Part shown: in pieces, positions 7,056 through 14,129 of the stretch
Position numbering within the stretch: the first letter of the stretch is position 1
Layout of the letters: each line of letters begins with the position of its first letter
From: an uncultured Mucispirillum sp.
GTDB lineage: Bacteria > Chrysiogenota > Deferribacteres > Deferribacterales > Mucispirillaceae
DNA length: 15,570 nt
Direction: 5' to 3'
Assembly: GCA_937890655.1 (NCBI GenBank)
Contig: CALADT010000071.1
Coordinates: forward strand, 1-15,570
Notes under the pieces: generated by a model
Databases searched by the model: none
What the model was told of the DNA's origin: nothing
What the model saw: the letters and a program-made list of their open reading frames with translations, nothing else
Program-made: the position numbers and the translations under genes

Positions 7056-7988
7056 ATGAAAACAAATGATATTAAAAGGGTTTGTTTATTTGCAGGATAC
7101 AGTAAAGAAAAAGTAATTGAAGAATATGTTGTATATTTAATAAGTAAACTTTCTACAATATCAGATGTATATTATTTATCAGACAATAACTTATCAGAAG
7201 AAGAAAAAAATAAAATAAAACCATATACTCATGGGGTGTATGGTTTTAGTCATGGTAAATACGACTTTGGTTCATGGCAGGAGCTTATTTATATTTTAGG
7301 TTGGGAAAAACTTGCAGAATATGATGAGCTAATTCTAATTAACGATAGTGTAATCGGTCCTATATTTAATATAAATATCTTAATAGAAAAAACAATCCTT
7401 GATAGTCAGTGGCAGGTATGTGGTATAAATTCAGCATACGATTATAAAACATGGCATTTAAGTAGCTACTTTATAATGATAAAAAAAGAAGTATTTTTAT
7501 CAAAACCATTTAAAGACTATATTCATGGTATTGAAAAAGAAGAACGAGTGGAAAAAGTAATAGAAAAATACGAAATAGGTTTATCAAAAATGCTACATAA
7601 AGAAGGTTATGTGGTAAAATCATTGGTAGATTTTAGGAAAAATATTTATATATCATGGCGAAAATTTATAAAAAAAGGCAGCCCATTTTTAAAGAAAAAA
7701 ATATTTAGCACAGAGCTATATATATTAAGTAAATCTTTAACATGGAATATCTTTATGAAAAAAAATACAAATTTTGATAGGGGAATAATAAAACGTTATA
7801 TAGATAAAGAATATAAAAAAATAGGATTTATTAGGTTTATATTTAATAAAAATTTATGGAAGTATGCTTTAAAGGGAGCTATAAAAATAGAATATAAAGA
7901 AGATAGGGAAATAATAAGGGTTTTTGGTGTTTACATAAGAAATAAAATAGATTATAGTGGCAATAAAATAGGGATATTAGGGAGATAA
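7056..7988 (+). CDS. RgpF-like (rhamnan synthesis F family) polysaccharide protein
   Basis: A 310-residue protein of the rhamnan synthesis F family (Pfam RgpF), associated with glycosyl transfer in cell-surface polysaccharides. It starts with VCLFAGYSKE, then a segment ending KPYTHGVYGFSHGKYDFGSW (family signature YDFGSW at 69-74), then YDELILINDSVIGPI (NDS..GP at 96-102) and HLSSYFIMIKKEVF. The C-terminal 100 residues are lysine-rich with no recognisable domain. No membrane segment is evident, so it is likely a cytoplasmic or membrane-peripheral enzyme. It begins 11 bases after the binding-protein gene with only a weak Shine-Dalgarno (ACGGAT), so it may depend on upstream transcription. It opens the polysaccharide block, and A+T content rises from here. 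The sugar transferred is unknown. Confidence 0.8.
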   Translation: MKTNDIKRVCLFAGYSKEKVIEEYVVYLISKLSTISDVYYLSDNNLSEEEKNKIKPYTHGVYGFSHGKYDFGSWQELIYILGWEKLAEYDELILINDSVIGPIFNINILIEKTILDSQWQVCGINSAYDYKTWHLSSYFIMIKKEVFLSKPFKDYIHGIEKEERVEKVIEKYEIGLSKMLHKEGYVVKSLVDFRKNIYISWRKFIKKGSPFLKKKIFSTELYILSKSLTWNIFMKKNTNFDRGIIKRYIDKEYKKIGFIRFIFNKNLWKYALKGAIKIEYKEDREIIRVFGVYIRNKIDYSGNKIGILGR

Positions 7989-7992
7989 ACAA

Positions 7993-8948
7993 GTGAATAT
8001 ATTAATAACGGGTGGTTTAGGTTATATTGGAAGCCACACAGTAATAGAGTGTATAGAAAACGGCCACGAAGTTATTATTATAGATAATTTATATAATTCA
8101 TATATTAGTGTGAAAACTAGTCTTGAAGAATATCTTAAAAAAGAAATTAAATTTTATGAAATAGATATGAATAATATAAGTAAAATGGAAAAAGTATTTA
8201 TGGAAAATAAAATAGATACTGTTATCCATTTTGCAGGTTATAAAGCAGTGGGCGAATCTGTTGAAAAGCCATTAATGTATTATGATAACAATATAAAAAT
8301 AATATTATATTTAGTTCATCAGCAACAGTTTATAAAGAAAGTAAAATATTACCATTAAAAGAAGATATGGAGCTTGGAGTAACTAACCCATATGGCAGAA
8401 CAAAACTAATAATAGAAGAAATACTAAAAGATATATGTTATGCAGATAAATCATTTAAAGCAACTATACTAAGGTATTTTAACCCAATAGGTTCTCATAA
8501 ATCAAAACTATTTGGAGAAAATAATATAGATATTCCAAATAACTTAATGCCATATATTACAAAAGTAGCAAAAGGTGAGCTTGAATATTTAAGGGTTTTT
8601 GGTAATGACTACCCTACAAAGGATGGCACAGGAGTAAGAGACTATATCCATGTGTGTGATTTAGCAAAAGGCCATATATTAGCTTTAAAATCATTTGAAT
8701 TTAATAATAATTATAATGTGTATAATTTAGGCACAGGCAAAGGTTATTCTGTGTTAGAAATAGTGGAAAATTTTGAAAAAGAAACAGGAATAAAAATCCC
8801 ATATAAAATCATAGAACGTAGAGCAGGAGATATTGCTGAAAACTATGGAAGCCCAGAAAAAGCATATAAAGAGCTGGGCTTTAAAGCAGAATACGGCATA
8901 GCAGAAATGTGTAAAGACGCATGGGAATATGAAAAAGGAAGAAAGTAG
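7993..8948 (+). pseudogene. galE: UDP-glucose 4-epimerase, broken by an internal frameshifting deletion
   Basis: The first part (GTG 7993 to the stop at 8358) has the NAD-binding ITGGLGYIGSHT, then FAGYKAVGESVEKPLMYYDNN, and then goes out of frame. From 8310 another frame continues with FSSSATVYKESKILPLKED, the catalytic NPYGRTK (Y..K pair), RYFNPIGSHKS, DGTGVRDYIHV and YNLGTGKGYS, to TAG at 8948. In E. coli GalE about 19 residues separate DNNV from the FSSSATVY strand; here only 14 bases do, so about 43 bases are missing, which also shifts the frame. The lost piece is a helix of the Rossmann fold, so even frameshift correction would probably not give a working enzyme. A start at ATG 8367 could make a C-terminal fragment lacking the NAD site. 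A sequencing or assembly fault is the alternative. Confidence 0.85.
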
Positions 8949-8949
8949 A

Positions 8950-10044
8950 ATGGAAAAAGAGAATAGTAATATATTAGCATTGAGCGTAGGACGAATACCT
9001 ATGCTATTAACTTTTGATGATGGTTATGCAGCACAGGCAGGGGTAATGATAAAATCCCTGCTTGATAATAAATATAATAATGTATTTTATGATTTATATA
9101 TTATTACTGATGAATTAGATTATGATAATAGAAATAAGTTAAAAGAAATTGTAAATGAATACGAAAATAATACATTAACAATACTTGATGGCAATAAATA
9201 TTCCGATATAACAGAAAAATATGGCAAATTAAATGATAATGAATTTTTTACAAATTCATCATTATACAGGCTTATTCCTATGTTAATACCAGAATTTGAT
9301 AAATATGATAAAATTATATATTCAGATGTGGATATCGTTGTTAAAAAAGATATAAGCGAGCTATATGATTTTAATGTAGAAAATGCATATACAGCAGGTG
9401 TAAGGCATTTAAAACACTCAGAACATTTTATAAGACATATAGAAGAACCATTAAGAAAAAAATATATATATGCAGGCTTGTTGGTAATGAATCTTAAAAA
9501 AATGAGAGAAGAAGAGTATAAAGTAAGAATTATTGATGCTCTTACAAATGAAAAATATACAATAAAATGGTTTGATATGGATATATTAAATATTGCATGT
9601 AATGGAGATGTTGAATATTTAGATATAAAATACATATGTATGCCAGAGGCTTATGAGGTATTAAGCAAAAAAAAAGAAGGTGAAGAATATTATACAAAAG
9701 AAGAAATTGATAATGCTTTTTTAAATCCATCAATAATACACTATGTAGGGAGAAAAAAACCTTGGAAAAGTAAGTATGTTGAATATTGTCAAGAATGGTT
9801 TTTTTGGGTAAAGAAAACACCATTTAAAGAGCAATATGAAAATATGGAGATAATAATAAATGACTATATAGAAAATTATAAGTATAAATATAAAATTTAT
9901 TTATTTAAAATAATTCCACTAGGAATAATAGATTTAAAAAATACAGGCAAAAAAATAAAAGTGAAAATATTAAAAAAAATAACAATATTAAAGTTTAATA
10001 GAAAAAAATATAAAAAAATGGAGAATATTGAAGATTATGACTAG
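8950..10044 (+). CDS. Glycosyltransferase family 8
   Basis: A 364-residue retaining glycosyltransferase of the GT8 (LgtC/GspA-like) type, using a nucleotide sugar for lipopolysaccharide or capsule assembly. It shows IPMLLTFDDGYAAQAGVMIKSLL at residues 16-38 (nucleotide-binding start), the metal-binding DxD as YSDVDIV (D126, D128), YIYAGLLVMNL (172-182), and the family's terminal HYVGRKKPW (264-272). The tail after about 300 is rich in lysine and hydrophobic residues and may bind the membrane. An ATG at 8929 in frame inside the end of galE is possible, but AAGGAAG (8935-8941) is placed 8 bases before ATG 8950, so that start is preferred. A run of nine A at 9667-9675 lies within the frame. The next gene overlaps its end by 8 bases. 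Confidence 0.9.
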   Translation: MEKENSNILALSVGRIPMLLTFDDGYAAQAGVMIKSLLDNKYNNVFYDLYIITDELDYDNRNKLKEIVNEYENNTLTILDGNKYSDITEKYGKLNDNEFFTNSSLYRLIPMLIPEFDKYDKIIYSDVDIVVKKDISELYDFNVENAYTAGVRHLKHSEHFIRHIEEPLRKKYIYAGLLVMNLKKMREEEYKVRIIDALTNEKYTIKWFDMDILNIACNGDVEYLDIKYICMPEAYEVLSKKKEGEEYYTKEEIDNAFLNPSIIHYVGRKKPWKSKYVEYCQEWFFWVKKTPFKEQYENMEIIINDYIENYKYKYKIYLFKIIPLGIIDLKNTGKKIKVKILKKITILKFNRKKYKKMENIEDYD

Positions 10045-11092
10045 CAAATTAAGTATAGTAGTGCCTGTTTATAATGTATATCCATATTTAAGAGAATGTT
10101 TAGACAGTATCATTAACCAAACATATAAAAATTTAGAAATAATAATCGTAAATGATGCTTCTCCATATAAAGAAGATGATGAAATATGCAGGGAATATGT
10201 TAGAAAAGATGAAAGAATAAAATATATAATTCATAATAAAAATAAAGGATTAGGTGGAGCAAGAAATACAGGAATAGATAATGCAACAGGAAAATATATT
10301 ACATTTATAGATAGTGATGATTATTTATGTGATAATAATATATATGAAAATATAATGTTGAAATTTAAAAATTTAAATGTAGATGTTATAGGTTATGGAG
10401 TGGAATTATATATAGAGGAAGAAAATAAATTTATTGATTATAAGTATACAAATTCTTATAAAAATAAAAAAATCACCAAAATGAATATTGAAAATTCAAC
10501 AGATATTGTTTGTAACAAAGTGTATAAATTAGAAAGCATCAAAAGTAAAAACATAAGGTTTAGAGAACATTTTATACATGAAGATACAGATTTTACCATA
10601 AAATTTATAGAATTAGTGGAACCAACATATTTATATGTGGATACAAACGCATATATATACAGAGAAAGAAAAGGTAGCACAATAACAAGTATAACAAATA
10701 TTGATATAAGATTTAAATCATTAATGGTAATATATGAATGGTTAATTGAACATAATATGGATAAAAAATATGAATTATTCTTTTTTGATATTATTAAATA
10801 TAATTTAAAAAATAATGTAACAGAAAAACAGTCTAAAGAAATGGTAAAATTTGGTATTTTTTTAATAAATAGAATGGATTTAAATAAAATAAATTATGAT
10901 GATATAGACCTTTACTTTTTTACTTATTTCATTGAAAATAAACAAATTCAATTATTATATAAAAACAAAATTGAAATATATAAAAAATTTAAATATAAAG
11001 CAGTAGTACCAAATATACATATTTATAAAATTAAACGAGAAATAAAAAGAATAATAAACCAAATAAAGGGAATTTTTGTCAAGAGGAAATAA
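10037..11092 (+). CDS. Glycosyltransferase family 2 (intact paralogue)
   Basis: A 351-residue GT-A-fold inverting glycosyltransferase. The N-terminal half has KLSIVVPVYNVYPYLREC (residues 4-21), the NDAS segment of the nucleotide pocket (39-42), KGLGGARNTGIDNATGKY (70-87) and the metal-binding DSDD (92-95). The C-terminal half is family-variable and ends in a basic YKIKREIKRIINQIK helix, probably for membrane contact. The frame opens at TTG 10028, but ATG 10037 with GGAGA 12 bases upstream gives the usual start and overlaps the GT8 gene by only 8 bases (coupled translation). Its first 288 bases after the start are about 88% identical to the next gene, its damaged or phase-off paralogue; it lacks the G run present there. 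Confidence 0.92.
   Translation: MTSKLSIVVPVYNVYPYLRECLDSIINQTYKNLEIIIVNDASPYKEDDEICREYVRKDERIKYIIHNKNKGLGGARNTGIDNATGKYITFIDSDDYLCDNNIYENIMLKFKNLNVDVIGYGVELYIEEENKFIDYKYTNSYKNKKITKMNIENSTDIVCNKVYKLESIKSKNIRFREHFIHEDTDFTIKFIELVEPTYLYVDTNAYIYRERKGSTITSITNIDIRFKSLMVIYEWLIEHNMDKKYELFFFDIIKYNLKNNVTEKQSKEMVKFGIFLINRMDLNKINYDDIDLYFFTYFIENKQIQLLYKNKIEIYKKFKYKAVVPNIHIYKIKREIKRIINQIKGIFVKRK
10046..10333 (+). repeat. Direct repeat, copy 1 (5' module of a GT2 gene)
   Basis: These 288 bases encode the GT-A nucleotide-binding half from KLS to DSDDYLCD. They match 11099-11385 at roughly 88% by hand count, while the 3' halves of the two genes are clearly divergent. The pair is a likely substrate for gene conversion or for deletion of the DNA between the copies. 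Confidence 0.8.
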
Positions 11093-12114
11093 ATGGAAAA
11101 ATTAAGTGTAGTAGTGCCAGTTTATAATGTATATCCATATTTAAGAGAGTGTTTAAATAGCATAATAAACCAAACATATAAAAATCTAGAAATAATAATT
11201 GTTAATGATGCTTCTCCATATAAAGAAGATGATGAAATATGCAGAGAATATGCTTCAAAAGATGAAAGAATAAAGTATATAGTTCATGAAGAAAACAAAG
11301 AAATAGGGGGGGGCGAAACACTGGTTTAAAAAATGCCACAGGAAAATATATTACATTTGTAGATAGTGATGATTATTTATGTGATATGAATGCATATGAA
11401 GAATGTATTAAATGTATGGAAAATGATAACGACATAGATATAGTTAATTTTGATATTTATGAAGAAGAAGCAAACAATAGAACATATATTCAGACATGTC
11501 ATGAAAAATATATTACAGATTATGATATAGTGCTTGATAAATTACCAATGGTATCTCTATGGAATAAAATAATAAAACTAAATATATTACTTAATAATAA
11601 AATTTATTTTAAAGAAAATTCAAAATTTGAAGATACAGAGTTTTGGTATAGGTTAAATGTATTGCTGGATTTAAAATTATTATACATACAAAAACCATTT
11701 TATGTATATAGACAACATGAGCAATCAATGTCAAAAACATATGACAATAAATACTTACAACAATATAATGTACTATATGATTTATATGAATGTATTAAGA
11801 AAAATTTAATGATAAAATATGCAAAATTAGATAGAGAATTATTAGAACAAAGACCAAAAGATTTTAAAGAACAATTTATACAGTCTAATATAGAATATAT
11901 AAAAAAAATAAATATAACAGGCGAAGATGTAAAAAAATATTTAGATTTTACATTTTTCAGTTCATATATAGAAGATGAGTACATAAGAAAATTATATATG
12001 GAAAGTATAAACGACTATAAAAAAATAGATTATAAAATAATAAATCCAAATAAAATTGCATATAAAATAAAAAGGGAAATTGGTAGAATATTTAAACAAA
12101 TAAAGAAAAAATAA
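11093..12114 (+). CDS. Glycosyltransferase family 2, predicted phase-variable, OFF (frameshifted) here
   Basis: Read from ATG 11093 (behind AGAGGAAA), the frame stops at 11329 after 78 residues, just past HEENKEIGGG. The tract of eight G at 11306-11313 is the break: with nine G the frame becomes IGGGRNTGLKNATGKY and joins directly to VDSDDYLCD and the rest, ending at 12114, about 340 residues in all. This aligns with GLGGARNTGIDNATGKY of the paralogue upstream (10037-11092). As written, the OFF product lacks the metal-binding DSDD and cannot be active. Ribosomal -1 slippage on the G run could still give a little full-length protein. The C-terminal part, with EDTEFWYRLN and PFYVYRQHEQS, is intact, with no other stop, so selection seems to maintain it. 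A start at ATG 11386 alone would lack the catalytic half. Confidence 0.88.
11099..11385 (+). repeat. Direct repeat, copy 2 (5' module of the second GT2 gene)
   Basis: Second copy of the module at 10046-10333. It is 287 bases instead of 288, and the one-base difference lies in the G run, which is what breaks the frame. Confidence 0.8.
11306..11313 (+). repeat. Homopolymeric G8 tract, candidate phase-variation switch
   Basis: Eight consecutive G inside the coding region for the glycine turn before RNTG. It is the longest G or C run I saw in this A+T-rich window (the next is five G). Tract length modulo 3 sets the frame: 6, 9 or 12 G are ON, 8 is OFF. Confidence 0.85.
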
Positions 12115-12355
12115 AAATGTTTTTTTGATAATACTACCATAATATTATATTGGAAATTTTTTAGTATTACTAATATATAATTTAGATAATATAATATTTT
12201 AATAAATAAAAGAAATAATAAAGAATAGTAGTAGACTAAATGTATTCATCATTTAAATAAAAATCACAATGCACTATAAAATAATTTGATTTACAAACAA
12301 AATAGTATAGTATAATATAAAATTTAAATTAAAGAAAATAATATAAGGTAAACAT
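12115..12355. other. A+T-rich intergenic gap between the two polysaccharide units
   Basis: These 241 bases hold no credible coding region and are almost entirely A and T. No G+C-rich hairpin with a T-run closes the upstream genes; the T-run at 12120-12126 has no stable stem before it. The promoter for the downstream unit is at the right end. Confidence 0.6.
12286..12316 (+). promoter_or_regulatory. Promoter for the dTDP-3-amino-sugar unit
   Basis: A perfect TATAAT (12311-12316) follows overlapping -35 candidates, TTGATT (12286-12291, 19-base spacer) and TTTACA (12290-12295, 15-base spacer). Spacers are off the ideal 17, so strength is uncertain. The ATG at 12356 has AAGGT at 12345-12349. Confidence 0.45.
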
Positions 12356-12751
12356 ATGAAAAATTGCTATATTATTAATTTAGAAAGCCATGGGGATAAC
12401 CGTGGTAGCCTAATAGCATTAGAAAAAGAACATAATGTGCCATTTGATATAAAGCGAGTATATTATATATATGATACAAAACGTGGAGTGCCTAGAGGGT
12501 TTCATGCACATAAGGAACTTGAACAATTATTAATATGTGTTAGTGGTTCATGTAAAATAAAAATAGATAATGGAAAAGAGCAAGAAATATACGAATTAAA
12601 TACTCCAGAAATAGCGCTTTATGTTGGTAAAATGTTATGGAGAGAAATGTTTGATTTTTCTCAAGGGTGTGTTTTGATGGTTATAGCTAGTGAATATTAT
12701 AATAATGAAGAATATATAAGAGATTATAAAGAATTTTTAAAATTAGTATAA
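12356..12751 (+). CDS. fdtA: dTDP-4-keto-6-deoxyglucose 3,4-ketoisomerase (FdtA/QdtA, cupin)
   Basis: A 131-residue cupin enzyme that moves the keto group of dTDP-4-keto-6-deoxyglucose from C4 to C3, the first step toward 3-amino-3,6-dideoxy sugars. Features of the WxcM-like C-terminal family are present: the opening NLESHGDNRGSLIALEK, IKRVYYIYDTKRGVPRGFHAHKE with the paired histidines H50 and H52 of the active site, LLICVSGSCKIKIDNG, and MLWREMFDFSQGCVLMVIAS. FdtA (galacto product) and QdtA (gluco product) cannot be separated reliably by eye, so the symbol is provisional. The unit also contains the matching acetyltransferase and aminotransferase. The RmlA/RmlB enzymes that make its substrate are not in the window. 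The next gene starts 9 bases after the stop. Confidence 0.9.
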   Translation: MKNCYIINLESHGDNRGSLIALEKEHNVPFDIKRVYYIYDTKRGVPRGFHAHKELEQLLICVSGSCKIKIDNGKEQEIYELNTPEIALYVGKMLWREMFDFSQGCVLMVIASEYYNNEEYIRDYKEFLKLV

Positions 12752-12760
12752 GGTGGTATA

Positions 12761-13654
12761 ATGGGGTTAAAAAATTTTTTAAACAATATACGGTATTTAT
12801 TTAGATACAATATAAAAGAAATAAATAATCAGGTAACAAATTCCATAAAAAAACAAAATATAGATGATATAATTTCAATTTTACCTTATATTAAAATAGA
12901 TGATAGTAAAATAAAAAAACCAAAAATAATTAATGTTGAAGAAACAATAGATAAGTTAATAAAAACAAAAAAAAGTATGGCAAGACTTGGAGATGGAGAG
13001 TTTACTCTGATAAATGGAGAAAGTCTTCCTTTTCAAAAATATAATAAATTATTAGCTAAAAGATTATTAGATATACTACAAAATAAAAATAACAATATAT
13101 ACGTGGGAATATCAAGTATATATTATACAATCGAGCTAGAAAAATATAACAAGTTAATTTATGAATTTCTATATATATTTACAACAAGAATGAGAGATTT
13201 TTTAAATGATAAAATTAATTATAAAAATGAATATATAAGTGCTGAAATAACACAGCTATATCAAATTTATAAAGATTATGATTTTTTAAGTTATTTTGAA
13301 AAAATAAAAAAAATATGGGATAATGAAGAAGTTGTTATAGTATGTGGAAAAACTATTTTTGATAAAATAGATTATAATATTTTTGAGAATACAAAAAATA
13401 TAACATATGAATATGCACCATCAAAAAATGCTTATGATGAATATGATAATATACTAAAATCATGTAAAAAGTATCCAAAAAATAAGCTATTTATAATAAT
13501 TTTAGGTCCAACGGCAACAGTATTAGCATATGATTTGTCTGAGCTTGGTTATAGAGCCTTAGATTTTGGGCATATTGCAAAAGATTATGATTACTATATG
13601 AAAAATATAGAAAGAGATAGAGAATCAATATCAACATTTTTTAAGCCTGATTAG
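12761..13654 (+). CDS. GT-D fold glycosyltransferase (DUF1792 / SP_1767-like)
   Basis: A 297-residue protein matching the GT-D family (DUF1792), first shown as a glucosyltransferase in streptococcal Fap1 glycosylation. The N-terminal signature is MARLGDGEF (residues 73-81; the acidic D78-G-E80 replaces the usual DxD). The C-terminal LGPTATVLAYDLSELGYRALDFGHI (248-272) is highly characteristic. Between them, VGISSIYY (115-122) and VVIVCGKTIF (191-200) fit the Rossmann-like core. About 60 extra residues precede the domain. The ATG follows AAGGTGG. Placed between the sugar-nucleotide synthesis genes, it could be the transferase that attaches the dTDP-activated 3-acetamido sugar, or the sugar next to it; that is inference. 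Confidence 0.87.
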   Translation: MGLKNFLNNIRYLFRYNIKEINNQVTNSIKKQNIDDIISILPYIKIDDSKIKKPKIINVEETIDKLIKTKKSMARLGDGEFTLINGESLPFQKYNKLLAKRLLDILQNKNNNIYVGISSIYYTIELEKYNKLIYEFLYIFTTRMRDFLNDKINYKNEYISAEITQLYQIYKDYDFLSYFEKIKKIWDNEEVVIVCGKTIFDKIDYNIFENTKNITYEYAPSKNAYDEYDNILKSCKKYPKNKLFIIILGPTATVLAYDLSELGYRALDFGHIAKDYDYYMKNIERDRESISTFFKPD

Positions 13655-13670
13655 ATATGGAGAATTTTTT

Positions 13671-14129
13671 ATGTTTATTCATAAATTATCTGATGTTCAA
13701 AGTAAAAATATAGGTAAAGACACAAAAGTATGGCAGTATTGCGTAATATTAGAAAATGCAATAATAGGTGAAAACTGTAATATATGTGCATATGTATTAA
13801 TTGAAAATGATGTAGTTATTGGCAATAATGTAACCATTAAAAGTGGTGTTCAATTATGGGACGGGTTAGTGGTGGAAGATAATGTATTTATTGGTCCTAA
13901 TGTAACTTTTACTAACGACTTATACCCACGTTCAAAAAAATATCCAGAAAAATTTTTAAAAACAGTAATAAAGAAAGGAGCCTCAATCGGTGCAAATGTT
14001 ACAATAATTCCAGGAGTAGTAATAGGAGAAAACGCCATGATAGCAGCAGGAAGTATTGTAACCAAAAATGTTCCTGGTAATTATTTATATAAAAATAAAA
14101 TAACAGTAGAAATGAGAGAGATAAAATGA
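13671..14129 (+). CDS. Left-handed beta-helix acetyltransferase for a dTDP-3-amino sugar (FdtC/QdtC-like)
   Basis: A 152-residue hexapeptide-repeat acetyltransferase, likely transferring acetyl from acetyl-CoA to the 3-amino group of the dTDP-sugar made by its neighbours. It follows the WxcM N-terminal pattern: VWQYCVILENAIIGENCNIC, ENDVVIGNNVTIKSGVQLWDG, NVFIGPNVTFTNDLYPRSKKY (TND at 81-83), GASIGANVTIIPGVVIGENAMIAAG. The C-terminus is odd: after TKNVPGNYLYKN it ends in a charged ITVEMREIK instead of the GNPA..I segment common in such enzymes, so the last coil is degenerate or truncated. ATG follows GGAGA by 8 bases; its stop overlaps the next start (ATGA). Confidence 0.85.
   Translation: MFIHKLSDVQSKNIGKDTKVWQYCVILENAIIGENCNICAYVLIENDVVIGNNVTIKSGVQLWDGLVVEDNVFIGPNVTFTNDLYPRSKKYPEKFLKTVIKKGASIGANVTIIPGVVIGENAMIAAGSIVTKNVPGNYLYKNKITVEMREIK

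Noticed and set aside
8367..8948. A separate short epimerase gene starting at ATG 8367
   Set aside because: The same frame encodes FSSSATVYKESK just upstream, so this is the second half of the broken galE, without the NAD-binding site.
9120..9635. Long - strand frame opposite the family-8 glycosyltransferase gene
   Set aside because: It mirrors the codon pattern of the real gene, has no recognisable domain or ribosome site, and is a shadow.
11386..12114. A separate gene starting at ATG 11386
   Set aside because: The frame is open upstream and encodes RNTGLKNATGKYITFVDSDD, the missing part of the glycosyltransferase; no Shine-Dalgarno precedes 11386. It is the 3' part of one gene split at the G run.
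12115..12355. Insertion sequence remnant or small RNA gene in the A+T-rich gap
   Set aside because: No terminal inverted repeats, transposase fragments or stable G+C-containing structure are visible.
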